Shown: positions 35,123 through 44,343, counted from the first letter of the stretch. The stretch: DNA of 64,000 nucleotides from Streptomyces sp. TN58 (GCF_001941845.1 NZ_CP018870.1:2449001-2513000), one strand, 5' to 3'. The notes: generated by a model from the sequence alone, not told the origin. Made by a program: numbers and translations.

Positions 35123-37294
35123 TCAGTCGTGCCGTGTCGGGGGTGGCCCGGCGAGTGCCGGCGCTTGGAGGTCCTCCGGGGACGGCGGTACGTACGGCCG
35201 GATCTCGGGGGATTCGATGGAGCCGTCGGGGTTGATCTTGGGCAGTTTCGTCTCCGGGGCCGGGAGGAGTGCGCCCTTCTGGTTCGGCTTGCCGTCCATG
35301 GTCAGACCGTAGAGGGCGTTGTAGAGGTTGCGCACGGCGGGGCCGGAGGCGCCGGAGCCGGTGCCGCCCTGGGAGATCGTCATGACGATCGTGAAGTCCT
35401 TGGTGTAGGTGGCGAGCCAGGAGGTGGTCTGCTTGCCGTAGACCTGGGCGGTGCCGGTCTTCGCGTGCATGGGGATCTTGTCCTGGGGCCAGCCGCCGAA
35501 GCGCCAGGCGGCGGTGCCGCCGGGTTCGACGACCATGCGCAGGCCCCTGTCGAGGTCGGCGACGGTCTGGGCGTTGACGGGGAGCCGGCCGTGGGACTGG
35601 GGCTTGAGGATTTCGACGTGCTTGCCGTCGGGGCTGATGACGGCCTTGCCGACGGTGGGGTTGTAGAGGGTGCCGCCGTTGCTGATGGCGGAGTAGGCGG
35701 TGGCCATCTGGATGGGGGTGACGAGGACGTCGCCCTGGCCGATGGCGAAGTTGATGCTGTCGTAGGCCTTGAGCTGGTTGCCTTCGAGGCAGCTCTCGTA
35801 GGCGATCTGTTCGACGTAGGTGCCGCCGCGCTTGCCCTGCTTGCACCAGGAGTTCTTGTTGGCTGCCCAGAAGCTCTGCTTCCACTGGCGGTCGGGGATG
35901 CGGCCCTTGACCTCGTTGGGCAGGTCGATGCCGGTCTCCGAGCCGAGTCCGAACTCGCGGGCGGTGCGGTAGAACCAGTCGTGGGCGTCCTTCTTCGGGC
36001 TGAGGCCGCCGTCGCGCTGCCATTCCTTGTGGCCGAGGGCGTAGAAGACGGTGTTGCAGGAGAACTTCAGGGCTTCGCCGAGGGTGATGGGGCCGTGGCC
36101 CTTGGACTCGAAGTTCGCGAAGCTGCGGCCGCCGAGGCTGTAGGAGCTGCTGCAGTTGTACCTGTCGTTGAACTTGTAGCCGGCCCGGACAGCGGCGCTG
36201 GCGGAGACCACCTTGAAGATGGAGCCGGCGGGGGCCATGCCCTGGATGGCCCGGTTGAGCAGCGGGTAGTTGGAGTTCTTGCTGGTGAGCTTGGCGTAGT
36301 CGGCGCCGGAGATGCCGCCGACCCAGGCGTTGGGGTCGTAGTCGGGCTGGGAGGCCATGGCGACGATGCGGCCGGTTTTGGCCTCCATGACGACGACGGC
36401 GCCGGAGTCGGCCTCGTACTTGCGGCCGGTGATGTTGTCGGTCTCGTTGCGGACGACTTTCATCGCCTGCTGGAGCTCGTACTCGGCGACCGCCTGGACG
36501 CGGGCGTCGATGCTGGTGACGAGGGTGGAGCCGGCGATTCCGGGGTCGGACCTGGTCTGGCCCATGACGCGGCCGAGGTTGTCGACCTCGTAGGAGGTGA
36601 CCTGTGCCTTGCCGCGGAGCTGACGGTCGTAGGTGCGTTCGAGGCCGGAGCGGCCGACCTGGTCGGAGCGCAGGTGCGGGGAGTCGGTGTCCTTGGCCTT
36701 CTGGATCTCGTCGTCGGTGACGGGTGAGAGGTAGCCGAGCACCTGTGCGGTGCGGGCGCCGCCGGGGGCCGGGTAGCGGCGGACGGCGGTGGGTTCCGCG
36801 GTGATGCCGGGGAACTCCTCGGGGCGTTCGCGCAGCTGGAGCGCCTGCTGGGTGGTGGCTTCGAGGGTGACCGGGATGGGCTGGTAGGGGGAGCCGTTCC
36901 AGCAGGGTTTGGGGGTCTGGGAGTCGCAGAGCCGGACCTTGTCCATGACCTGCTTGGGGGTCATGTCCAGGACGTCGGCGAGGCGGGTCAGGACGCCTCT
37001 GCCCTTGTCCTTCATCTTCATCAGCGCGGTGCGGCTGGCGGAGACGACCAGGCGGGTCTCGTTGTCGGCGAGGGGGACGCCGCGGGCGTCGAGGATCGAG
37101 CCGCGTACGGCGGGCTGGACGACCCGCTGGACGTGGTTGCTCTTCGCCTCGTGGTAGTACTCCGCGCCGTTGCGGATCTGGAGGAACCAGAGCCGGCCGC
37201 CGAGGGTGATGAGCATCGAGAAGACGAGGACCTGCATGATGACGAGCCTGATCTGCACGCGGGAGGCGCGGCCGGTCTCCGGGACGTTGGTCAC
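35123..37294 (-). CDS. mrdA: Class B penicillin-binding protein 2
   Basis: The 723-residue transpeptidase has one N-terminal membrane anchor (about residues 15-38), a PBP dimerisation region, and the active-site motifs SIFK (after PAG, near residue 356), SCN in KFSCNTVFY and KTG in HAKTGTAQV near 610. It cross-links peptidoglycan with RodA. The C-terminus is a short Pro-rich extension. It lies 13 nt after mreD, so is co-transcribed with it. Confidence 0.96.
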   Translation of the reverse strand: MTNVPETGRASRVQIRLVIMQVLVFSMLITLGGRLWFLQIRNGAEYYHEAKSNHVQRVVQPAVRGSILDARGVPLADNETRLVVSASRTALMKMKDKGRGVLTRLADVLDMTPKQVMDKVRLCDSQTPKPCWNGSPYQPIPVTLEATTQQALQLRERPEEFPGITAEPTAVRRYPAPGGARTAQVLGYLSPVTDDEIQKAKDTDSPHLRSDQVGRSGLERTYDRQLRGKAQVTSYEVDNLGRVMGQTRSDPGIAGSTLVTSIDARVQAVAEYELQQAMKVVRNETDNITGRKYEADSGAVVVMEAKTGRIVAMASQPDYDPNAWVGGISGADYAKLTSKNSNYPLLNRAIQGMAPAGSIFKVVSASAAVRAGYKFNDRYNCSSSYSLGGRSFANFESKGHGPITLGEALKFSCNTVFYALGHKEWQRDGGLSPKKDAHDWFYRTAREFGLGSETGIDLPNEVKGRIPDRQWKQSFWAANKNSWCKQGKRGGTYVEQIAYESCLEGNQLKAYDSINFAIGQGDVLVTPIQMATAYSAISNGGTLYNPTVGKAVISPDGKHVEILKPQSHGRLPVNAQTVADLDRGLRMVVEPGGTAAWRFGGWPQDKIPMHAKTGTAQVYGKQTTSWLATYTKDFTIVMTISQGGTGSGASGPAVRNLYNALYGLTMDGKPNQKGALLPAPETKLPKINPDGSIESPEIRPYVPPSPEDLQAPALAGPPPTRHD

Positions 37295-37307
37295 GTCTGC
37301 TCCTCCC

Positions 37308-38015
37308 TCACAGCTTCTTGACGCTCTTCACACCCTTGGCCGGCTTGACGCCCTTTATGCGGACGGCCTTGTTGGCGCGGACCCGCGCGGTCTTCATGCG
37401 CAGGCCGCCGCGCTGGCTGCCGATGCGCAGGCCGGTGCCGCCGGTCAGCCAGCCGGCGGATACGTCGGCGGCCTTGTTGGCGGGGCCGCCGCCGGCCTCG
37501 ACGGCCATCGGGTCGTTCTCGGCCTTCCGGGCGAGGGCCATGATCCACGGCACGGTGAACGGCGCGAGCAGCAGGTCGTAGAGGGTGGCGGTGAACACCA
37601 GGCCGGTCAGGCCCACGTGGCGGGCGGCGGTGTCGCCGACCAGGGCGCCCACGCCCGCGTAGAGCAGGGTGGAGCCGATCGCGGCGGCGACGACGGTGAG
37701 CATCGGGCCCCAGGCGGAGCGGAACCGTCCGCCGTCGGGGCGGACCAGGCCGGCGACGTAGCCGATGACGCACAGGACGAGCGCGTACCGGCCGGCCGCG
37801 TGGTCGGCGGGCGGTGCCAGGTCGGCGAGGAGTCCGGCGCCGAAGCCGATGAGGGCACCGCTGACGTGCCCGTACACGAGTGCGAGGGAGACGACGGTGA
37901 GGAGGAGCAGGTCGGGTACGGCGCCGGGCAGTTGGAGCCGGCCCAGGACGGTGACCTGGATGACGAGGGCGACCACGACGAGCGTGGCCGAGAGCAGGAT
38001 CCGGTTGAAGCGCAT
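37308..38015 (-). CDS. mreD: Rod-shape protein MreD
   Basis: The 235-residue protein has five or six membrane helices in its first 170 residues with the MreD pattern PDLLLLTVVSLALVYG. The C-terminal 60 residues form an unusual hydrophilic, Lys/Arg-rich tail (RIKGVKPAKGVKSVKKL), which makes it longer than MreD of most bacteria. It sits between mreC and mrdA with 13-nt gaps. In Streptomyces MreBCD acts with RodA and PBP2 in the spore-wall synthesising complex. Confidence 0.93.
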   Translation of the reverse strand: MRFNRILLSATLVVVALVIQVTVLGRLQLPGAVPDLLLLTVVSLALVYGHVSGALIGFGAGLLADLAPPADHAAGRYALVLCVIGYVAGLVRPDGGRFRSAWGPMLTVVAAAIGSTLLYAGVGALVGDTAARHVGLTGLVFTATLYDLLLAPFTVPWIMALARKAENDPMAVEAGGGPANKAADVSAGWLTGGTGLRIGSQRGGLRMKTARVRANKAVRIKGVKPAKGVKSVKKL

Positions 38016-38028
38016 ACGGGGTCGGCTC

Positions 38029-38976
38029 CTAGTCGTCGGCCGGCTGGGCCGCCAGGCTGGCGGACCCGGACGGAGTGACCGTGACGGTGACCGTCGGGGT
38101 GGGCTTGGGGGCCTCGGGCTTGGGCGGCAGGACGGCGTCGCGCGGGTCCTCGCGCGGCGGCATCACGACGACGCCGACGATGTCGAGTCGTGAGAAGCCG
38201 ACGAACGGGCGCACCCATACGGTGCGGGTCAGGTCGCCGCGGGAGGGGTCGACCTTGACGACCTCGCCGATCGGGACGCCGGGCACGAAGGGCTTGTTGC
38301 CGCGCGAGCCGAAGGTGACGAGCCGGTCGCCGGGGCTGACCTTGGCCTTGCCGTTGAGCATCTGGACGGACAGGGCGCGGTCGCCCTGTCCGGTGGCGAA
38401 GCCGAGCTCGCCGGTCTTCTCCAGGCGCGTACCGACGGTGAAGTCGGGGTCGTTGGCGAGGACGACGGTGGAGGTGTCGGGGCCGACGGTGGTGACCCGG
38501 CCGACGAGTCCGTCGCCGTTGAGGACGGTCATGTCACGCTCGATGCCGTCCTTGCTGCCGGCGTCGATGGTGACGGTCCAGGAGAAGCCCTGGGCGGCTC
38601 CTATGGCGATGACCTCGGCGCCCTTGATGCCGTACTGTCCGGCGCCGGCCCGCTTGAGCATCTCGTCGAGCTCGTGGATGCGGCTGCGGGTCTGGTCCTC
38701 GCTGCCGAGCTTGGCCTTGAGGGCCGCGTTCTCGCGCTCCAGCACGGCGATGCGGTTGTGGCGCTTGCCGGAGTCCCGTACGGCCCCTATGGCGTTGGCG
38801 ACCGGATCGACCGCGGTCGCCACACCCTCCTCGACCGGCCCGAAGACCGCTGCGGCGGCCTGCCGGGCACCGTCGACCGGTGACTCCTCGCCTGCCCTGA
38901 TGTCCACCGTGATCAACGCGAACGCGATGGCGATCAGAAGCACCAGGAGCAGCCGGCTTTCTCGTGTGTCCCTCAC
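38029..38976 (-). CDS. mreC: Rod-shape protein MreC
   Basis: The 315-residue protein has an N-terminal membrane anchor (about 8-25), a coiled coil (KRHNRIAVLERENAALKAKL, about 70-110) and the paired beta-barrel MreC domain (about 120-275) including DGLVGRV. A Pro/Thr-rich tail follows. The GTG start at 38976 gives the expected RDTRESRLLLVLL N-terminus. A terminator-like hairpin separates it from mreB, so expression may be partly uncoupled from mreB. Confidence 0.94.
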   Translation of the reverse strand: MRDTRESRLLLVLLIAIAFALITVDIRAGEESPVDGARQAAAAVFGPVEEGVATAVDPVANAIGAVRDSGKRHNRIAVLERENAALKAKLGSEDQTRSRIHELDEMLKRAGAGQYGIKGAEVIAIGAAQGFSWTVTIDAGSKDGIERDMTVLNGDGLVGRVTTVGPDTSTVVLANDPDFTVGTRLEKTGELGFATGQGDRALSVQMLNGKAKVSPGDRLVTFGSRGNKPFVPGVPIGEVVKVDPSRGDLTRTVWVRPFVGFSRLDIVGVVVMPPREDPRDAVLPPKPEAPKPTPTVTVTVTPSGSASLAAQPADD

Positions 38977-39028
38977 GTGCGGCGGCCGTGCCTTCCTCGT
39001 CGGAATTCTCTTTTGCCTGTATATCAAC

Positions 39029-39068
39029 GATCCGCCGCACGGGCCCGGTAGCACCCGTACGGCGGATC
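39029..39068 (-). terminator. Hairpin between mreB and mreC
   Basis: GATCCGCCGCACGGG pairs with CCCGTACGGCGGATC with one mismatch and a ten-base loop. A second small hairpin (CCCCTCCC...GGGAGGGG) lies between it and the mreB stop at 39111. Confidence 0.75.
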
Positions 39069-39110
39069 CTTGTGTTCCGCTTAGCCCCTCCCCGGCCGGG
39101 AGGGGTGTGG

Positions 39111-40130
39111 TCAGCGACGGGGCTGAGCGTCCAGGACCTGCTGCAGTGCCTCGAACTCCTCGACGCACTTGCCGGAGCCGAGCGCGACGGAGTCGAGGGG
39201 GTCCTCGGCGATGTGGATCGGCATGCCGGTCTCGCGGCGCAGCCGCTCGTCGAGGCCGCGGAGCAGGGCTCCGCCACCGGTGAGGACGATGCCTCGGTCC
39301 ATGATGTCGCCCGAGAGCTCCGGCGGGCACTTGTCGAGCGTCGTCTTGACCGCGTCGACGATGGAGTTGACCGGTTCCTCGATGGCCTTGCGGACCTCGG
39401 CGGCCGAGATGACGACCGTCTTGGGCAGGCCCGAGACGAGGTCCCGGCCGCGGATCTCGGTGTGCTCGTCCTTGTCGAGGTCGTACGCCGAACCGATGGT
39501 GATCTTGATCTGCTCGGCCGTCCGCTCACCGAGGAGGAGCGAGTACTCCTTCTTGATGTGCTGGATGATCGCGTTGTCGAGCTCGTCGCCGGCCACCCGG
39601 ATGGACTGTGCCGTGACGATTCCGCCGAGGGAGATGACGGCGACCTCGGTGGTGCCGCCGCCGATGTCCACGACCATGTTGCCGGTGGCCTCGTGGACGG
39701 GCAGGCCCGAGCCGATGGCGGCGGCCATGGGCTCTTCGATGATGTGCACCTGGCGGGCGCCGGCCTGCGTGGACGCCTCGATGACCGCGCGGCGCTCCAC
39801 TCCCGTGATGCCGGAGGGGACGCAGACCACGACGCGCGGGCGGGCCAGGTAGCGACGCTTGTGGATCTTGAGGATGAAGTACCGGAGCATACGCTCGGTG
39901 ATCTCGAAGTCGGCGATCACGCCGTCCTTGAGGGGCCTCACGGCGACGATGTTGCCGGGCGTGCGCCCGATCATCTTCTTCGCCTCGGAGCCGACCGCCA
40001 GGATGCCGCCGGTGTTCGTGTTGATGGCGACCACGGACGGCTCGTTCAGGACGATCCCCCGGCCCCTCACGTACACCAGCGTGTTGGCGGTCCCGAGGTC
40101 GATCGCCATGTCACGGCCGATGAACGACAT
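39111..40130 (-). CDS. mreB: Actin-like rod-shape protein MreB
   Basis: The 339-residue protein starts [19 protein letters not shown], has phosphate-1 DLGTANT and phosphate-2 [12 protein letters not shown] motifs, and the adenosine motif [13 protein letters not shown]. It is the cytoskeletal partner of MreC/MreD. The ATG at 40130 is chosen because AAGGGG lies 6 nt upstream; an alternative ATG seven codons earlier lacks a site. The interval of about 295 bp up to ndk holds its promoters. Confidence 0.97.
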   Translation of the reverse strand: MSFIGRDMAIDLGTANTLVYVRGRGIVLNEPSVVAINTNTGGILAVGSEAKKMIGRTPGNIVAVRPLKDGVIADFEITERMLRYFILKIHKRRYLARPRVVVCVPSGITGVERRAVIEASTQAGARQVHIIEEPMAAAIGSGLPVHEATGNMVVDIGGGTTEVAVISLGGIVTAQSIRVAGDELDNAIIQHIKKEYSLLLGERTAEQIKITIGSAYDLDKDEHTEIRGRDLVSGLPKTVVISAAEVRKAIEEPVNSIVDAVKTTLDKCPPELSGDIMDRGIVLTGGGALLRGLDERLRRETGMPIHIAEDPLDSVALGSGKCVEEFEALQQVLDAQPRR

Positions 40131-40347
40131 GTTGTTCCCCTTGTTCCCCATGAGGAGCGTCTGGCCTTCCAGTTGAAAGCGGCTGCTGTCAGGTCGGCGA
40201 GGTGGGTGTGTGGGTGGAGGCCCCATCGTAGTGCCGGGGTACGGACACCGCGCGACGGGACTCCGGCAATCCCGCCGGAACGGATACCCGCCCCCTTACT
40301 GGTGACGACGTGTCCTGCCCAGGCGTTCCCGCTCGTGCGCGGAATTA

Positions 40348-40383
40348 CCTGGGGGCGACCGAAATTACTTCGGTCGCCCCAGG
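40348..40383 (-). terminator. Terminator after ndk
   Basis: CCTGGGGGCGACCGAA and the near-perfect complement form a long stem with a short ATTA-type loop, in the gap between ndk and mreB. The remaining 215 nt before mreB contain no recognisable gene and should carry the mreB promoter. Confidence 0.85.
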
Positions 40384-40425
40384 TCATGAGCGCTATTCGG
40401 CTGATGTCTCGTCAGGAGGGAGTGA

Positions 40426-40836
40426 TCAGAGCGCGGGGAAGAAGAGCTTCAGCTCGCGCTCGGCCGACTCCTCGGAGTCCGAGGCGTGGATCAGGTTCTC
40501 CCGGGTGACGGTGCCGAAGTCGCCGCGGATGGAGCCGGGCGCCGCCGCGATCGGGTCGGTGGGTCCGGCCAGCTGGCGGACGCCCTCGATCACGCGTTCC
40601 CCTTCGACGACCAGGGCCACGACCGGGCCGCTCGACATGAAGCCCATCAGCGGCTCGTAGAACGGCTTGCCCTTGTGCTCGCCGTAGTGCGCCTCCAGGG
40701 TCTCCTGGTCGAGCGTGCGCAGCTCCAGGGCGGGGATGGTCCAGCCGGCCTTCCGCTCGATGCGGCCGATGATCTCGCCGACCAGGCCACGACGGACGGC
40801 GTCGGGCTTGAGCAGGACGAGGGTGCGCTGGGTCAT
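40426..40836 (-). CDS. ndk: Nucleoside-diphosphate kinase
   Basis: The 136-residue enzyme equalises nucleoside triphosphate pools. The phosphohistidine is His117 in TRENLIHASDS, with KPDAVRRGLVG at the N-terminus. Length is typical. It is the last gene of the folC-DUF4233-ndk group on the minus strand, separated from DUF4233 by a tandem repeat. Confidence 0.97.
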   Translation of the reverse strand: MTQRTLVLLKPDAVRRGLVGEIIGRIERKAGWTIPALELRTLDQETLEAHYGEHKGKPFYEPLMGFMSSGPVVALVVEGERVIEGVRQLAGPTDPIAAAPGSIRGDFGTVTRENLIHASDSEESAERELKLFFPAL

Positions 40837-40904
40837 GTTGCGGCTCCTTGCGGCATACGGGTGCGGTAAGGCGAATCTACAGGGCCGTACGGGGCGGCCC
40901 TTCC

Positions 40905-40968
40905 GGCCGGGGGCCGGGGCGGCCGGGGGCCGGGGCGGCCGGGGGCCGGGGCGGCCGGGGGCCGGGGC
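40905..40968. repeat. Four perfect tandem copies of a 16-bp G-rich unit
   Basis: GGCCGGGGGCCGGGGC is repeated without change at 40905, 40921, 40937 and 40953 in the 160-nt gap between ndk and the DUF4233 gene. Its G-runs could form quadruplexes on the plus strand, and its palindromic GGCC cores could form hairpins in the mRNA. Exact identity marks it as recent or slippage-prone. Confidence 0.92.
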
Positions 40969-40996
40969 GGCCGAGCCGCCGCGGCCCGGATGTCCG

Positions 40997-41365
40997 TCAG
41001 GCGGTGTCGGACGCCGCGCTCGCCGCCGGCGCCTCCTGCGAGGCCGCCCAGCGCTCCTTGATCGCGTCGATCCTCCGGCCGTAGTGGACGGAGCACCACC
41101 ACAGGCCCGCGAAGACCGCGCCGAGGAAGAACATCGTCGGTACGACGAACCCGCTGGCGACGAGCCCGATCTGCAGGGCCCAGCCCAGCTGGACCGCCCC
41201 GGGCCGCGACAGCATCCCGCACAGCAGCACCGACAGCAGCATGGCGACCCCGCAGACCGTCCAGACCGTGGCCTGGGTCAGGTCCGGGTCCTTCATGGCG
41301 ACCAGCCCCGCGAAGCCGATCACGAAGAACTCACCGATCAGCGTGCTCGCACACAGCGTGCGCAT
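40997..41365 (-). CDS. DUF4233 membrane protein
   Basis: The 122-residue protein starts MRTLCASTLIGEFFVIGFAGLVAM and has four hydrophobic segments, the pattern of DUF4233 proteins that lie between folC and ndk in actinobacteria. It begins 2 nt after folC stops, so the two are co-transcribed. Function unknown. Confidence 0.88.
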   Translation of the reverse strand: MRTLCASTLIGEFFVIGFAGLVAMKDPDLTQATVWTVCGVAMLLSVLLCGMLSRPGAVQLGWALQIGLVASGFVVPTMFFLGAVFAGLWWCSVHYGRRIDAIKERWAASQEAPAASAASDTA

Positions 41366-41367
41366 CC

Positions 41368-42906
41368 TCAGCCCCTCTTCAGCAGCAGGCGGGCCTCGCC
41401 CACCGTGATCACGGAACCGGTCACCAGGACCCCGGCCCCTCCGTACTCGGCCTCTTCCTCGGCCAGGGTGATCGCCGCCTCCAGGGCGTCGTCCAGCCGC
41501 GGCTCGACCTGCACCCGGTCCGCGCCGAAGACCTCGACGGCGACGCCCGCCAGCTGGTCCGCGTCCATCGACCGGTGGCTGGAGTTCTGCGTGACCACGA
41601 CCTCCGCGAAGATCGGCTCGAACGCCTCCAGCACCCCGCGTACGTCCTTGTCCCCGCTCGCGGCGACGACGCCGACGAGCCGGCTGAAGCCGAACGCCTC
41701 GGTGACCGCCTCCGCGGTGACCGCCGCGCCCGCCGGGTTGTGCGCCGCGTCCAGGATCACCGTCGGGCTGCGCCGCACGACCTCCATGCGGCCCGGCGAG
41801 GTCACCGACGCGAAGGCCTTCCGCACCGTGTCCACGTCCAGCACCCGGGCGTGCGGCCCGCCGACCCCGAAGAAGGCCTCGACCGCGGCGAGCGCCACCG
41901 CCGCGTTGTGCGCCATGTGGGCGCCGTACAGCGGCAGGAAGACGCCGTCGTACTCGCCGCCCACTCCGCGCAGCGTCAGCTGCTGCCCGCCGACCGCGAC
42001 CTCGCGCGAGACGACGCCGAACTCCATGCCCTCGCGGGCCACCGTCGCGTCAACCTCGACGGCCTTCTTCAGCAGCACCTGCGCCGCGTCCACCGGCTGC
42101 TGCGCCAGGATCACGGTGGCGTCCTGCTTGATGATGCCGCCCTTCTCCGCGGCGATCTCACCGGGCGTGGAGCCGAGCCGGTCGGTGTGGTCCAGGCTGA
42201 TCGGGGTGACCACGGCGACCGATCCGTCGATCACGTTGGTCGCGTCCCAGCTGCCGCCCATGCCGACCTCGACCACGGCCACGTCCACCGGGGCGTCCGC
42301 GAAGGCCGCGTAGGCCATCCCGGTGAGCACCTCGAAGAAGGACAGCCGGAACTCCTCGGCGGCGTCGACCATCTCCACGTACGGCTTGATGTCGTGGTAC
42401 GTCTCCACGAACCGCTCGGCGTCGATCGGCGCGCCGTCGAGGCTGATCCGCTCGGTGATCGACTGCACGTGCGGGCTCGTGTAGCGGCCGGTGCGCAGCT
42501 CGAAGGCGTTCAGCAGGGCCTCGATCATGCGGGCCGTGCTGGTCTTGCCGTTGGTCCCGGTGATGTGGATGGAGGGGTACGCGCGCTGCGGCTCGCCCAG
42601 CACGTCCATCAGTGCGGCGATCCGCGACACCGACGGCTCCAGCTTGGTCTCGCCCCAGCGGGTGGAGAGCTCCTGCTCCACCTCCAGCAGCGCCTGGGCG
42701 ACCTCCGGGTCGACGGGGCGGGCGGGCACCGGGTCCCCCTGGGGCGGCCCGGCATGGGCGCGCAGGGTGCGGCTGCCGGCCTCGATCACCGCCAGGTCGG
42801 GGTCGCGGTCGGACTCTTCCGCCACGATCTGGTCGAACTCGTCGAAGGCACCGGCGAGGTCTTCGTCGTCGTGGCGGTCGTGGCTCTCGGGCTGCTGGTC
42901 ACTCAC
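41368..42906 (-). CDS. folC: Folylpolyglutamate synthase / dihydrofolate synthase
   Basis: FolC ligates glutamate to folates using ATP. The 512-residue protein has the P-loop ITGTNGKTSTARM near residues 114-126, the VVEVGMGGSWDATN metal-binding segment and the C-terminal LDAAHNPAGA motif of Mur-type ligases. The N-terminal 65 residues are acidic and low complexity, which is longer than usual. valS lies upstream, but a histidine-kinase gene intervenes. Confidence 0.96.
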   Translation of the reverse strand: MSDQQPESHDRHDDEDLAGAFDEFDQIVAEESDRDPDLAVIEAGSRTLRAHAGPPQGDPVPARPVDPEVAQALLEVEQELSTRWGETKLEPSVSRIAALMDVLGEPQRAYPSIHITGTNGKTSTARMIEALLNAFELRTGRYTSPHVQSITERISLDGAPIDAERFVETYHDIKPYVEMVDAAEEFRLSFFEVLTGMAYAAFADAPVDVAVVEVGMGGSWDATNVIDGSVAVVTPISLDHTDRLGSTPGEIAAEKGGIIKQDATVILAQQPVDAAQVLLKKAVEVDATVAREGMEFGVVSREVAVGGQQLTLRGVGGEYDGVFLPLYGAHMAHNAAVALAAVEAFFGVGGPHARVLDVDTVRKAFASVTSPGRMEVVRRSPTVILDAAHNPAGAAVTAEAVTEAFGFSRLVGVVAASGDKDVRGVLEAFEPIFAEVVVTQNSSHRSMDADQLAGVAVEVFGADRVQVEPRLDDALEAAITLAEEEAEYGGAGVLVTGSVITVGEARLLLKRG

Positions 42907-43020
42907 AGGGCCAGTCTACGGACGGCCGCCGGCGGGACTTCCGGCCCGGGCCGTTCGGGGACCTTCCGCGCCGGCGGCGGCCTGATCGCCAAGCGGCCTC
43001 GCAGGCGGCGGACAGCGGGG

Positions 43021-44181
43021 TCAGCCGCGCGGAAGGGTGGCGACGACCTCGTACGCGGTGTCCGTGCGGGTCGCCGTCAGGGTGCCGCCGAGGCTGCGGA
43101 CGCGCTCGGACATGCTCGCCGTTCCCGAGCCCGCCGAGACGGGGGCCCGGCCCGGGGCCCGGGCCGGCAGGGAGTTGCCGACGGCGATCCGCAACAGCGG
43201 GCCGTCCACCGTGATCGACACGTCGACGGTCTCGCCGTGCGCGTGCTTGGCGGCGTTGGTCAGGCACTCCTGCACCACCCGGTAGACCGCCGCCTGACGC
43301 AGCGGCGACAGCCCGTGCACGCCCTCGTCCACGTCCAGCCGGACGGGTGACCCGGCCCGGCCGCTCTCCTCCGCCAGCGCCGGCAGCCCGTCCACGCCCG
43401 GGGTCGCGGCCCGCTCACCCCGCTGCACGATGATCTCGTTGAGCACCAGGTGGGCCCGGCGGGCGGTGTCGGCCAGCTCCTCGAAGTCCTTGGCGTGCGC
43501 CGTCTCGCGCGCCCGCACCGACAGCACCTCGGAGCGCACCGTCAGCAGGGTCAGCTCCCGTCCGACGAAGTCGTGGACGTCGCGGGCGACGGAGGTGCGC
43601 TCCTGCTCGACCGCCTGGAACACGGCGGACTCGGCCCGCCGGGCGGCCAGCTCCCGCACCAGGTCGTGCCGGTAGGCGGCGATCCCGACCGCCGAGGAGA
43701 GCGCGCCGATGGGCACGACGATGCCGAGGAAGCCGCTGAGTGTCTGCCCCGCGGGCTCGGGCCAGCCCGGCACCCAGAACATGGCCAGTGCGAAGGCGAG
43801 GTACCCGAGCGTCGCCAGGATCCCCGCGCGGCGCCCGCGGAAGCGGCCGACCGAGTACAGCGCGAACTGGATCAGGGTCAGCTCGTGGAGCCACCCGATG
43901 AACAGCAACGCGGTCAGGTACGGGATCCAGGGCAGCCGGCGGCGCACCAGCAGGGTCGCGCAGCCCAGGGCCAGCGCGACGGCCGCGGCGGGTCCGCTGA
44001 GGGAGTTGTCGGCGGCGGCCAGACCCGGCAGGTCGAGGGCCATCAGCCCGAGGCAGCCCAGCGCCGTGAGTACGTCGACCACCTGCGGCGAACCGGCCCA
44101 GGTGTCGGTCAGCCGGCGGCCGGCGGCCACGCACCGGTGGAACACCGGCGCGACGGGCTTGACATGCATGCCCTCCATCAT
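43021..44181 (-). CDS. Orphan sensor histidine kinase (HisKA_3 / NarX type)
   Basis: The 386-residue protein has five or six membrane segments (about residues 35-175), the phosphoacceptor segment SVARDVHDFVGRELTLL near 205 (the His in DVHD), and a C-terminal ATPase domain with VVQECLTNAAKHAHG (N box) and GSGTASMSERVRSLGGTL (G box). Such kinases normally have a LuxR/NarL regulator beside them; none is present here. The gene is flanked by folC and valS, which are usually adjacent in relatives as I recall, so it may be an insertion. The signal is unknown. Confidence 0.88.
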   Translation of the reverse strand: MMEGMHVKPVAPVFHRCVAAGRRLTDTWAGSPQVVDVLTALGCLGLMALDLPGLAAADNSLSGPAAAVALALGCATLLVRRRLPWIPYLTALLFIGWLHELTLIQFALYSVGRFRGRRAGILATLGYLAFALAMFWVPGWPEPAGQTLSGFLGIVVPIGALSSAVGIAAYRHDLVRELAARRAESAVFQAVEQERTSVARDVHDFVGRELTLLTVRSEVLSVRARETAHAKDFEELADTARRAHLVLNEIIVQRGERAATPGVDGLPALAEESGRAGSPVRLDVDEGVHGLSPLRQAAVYRVVQECLTNAAKHAHGETVDVSITVDGPLLRIAVGNSLPARAPGRAPVSAGSGTASMSERVRSLGGTLTATRTDTAYEVVATLPRG

Positions 44182-44252
44182 CCGTGGTCGGCGCCCCGGA
44201 TGAGATCCGGCCGACCGGTAGACGGAGTGATGTCGGGCACTTCGGACAGGGC

Positions 44253-44290
44253 GAAGGCCCCCGCACCGGCGGACCGGTGCGGGGGCCTTC
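44253..44290 (-). terminator. Terminator after valS
   Basis: A perfect 17-bp stem (GAAGGCCCCCGCACCGG and complement) with a four-base loop lies 54 nt past the valS stop. Its 3' arm on the plus strand runs into the octamer repeat. Confidence 0.85.
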
Positions 44291-44317
44291 AGGCCTTCAG
44301 GCCTTCAGGCCTTCAGG
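44286..44317. repeat. Four tandem octamers CCTTCAGG
   Basis: CCTTCAGG is repeated exactly four times between the valS terminator and valS, with a degenerate continuation (CCTTGG, CCTTCAG) to 44330. The junctions form AGGCCT palindromes. The first unit is the end of the terminator stem, so the array may have grown by slippage from it. Confidence 0.9.
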
Positions 44318-44343
44318 CCTTGGCCTTCAGCGTCCTGCGGGGA

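Noticed and set aside
33907..40130. The mre-rodA cluster as something acquired or unusual in content.
   Set aside because: Order and motifs are those expected for Streptomyces; only the mreB-mreC hairpin and the MreD tail are notable.
40905..40968. The G-rich repeat as a CRISPR array.
   Set aside because: Units are directly adjacent with no spacers and are only 16 bp.
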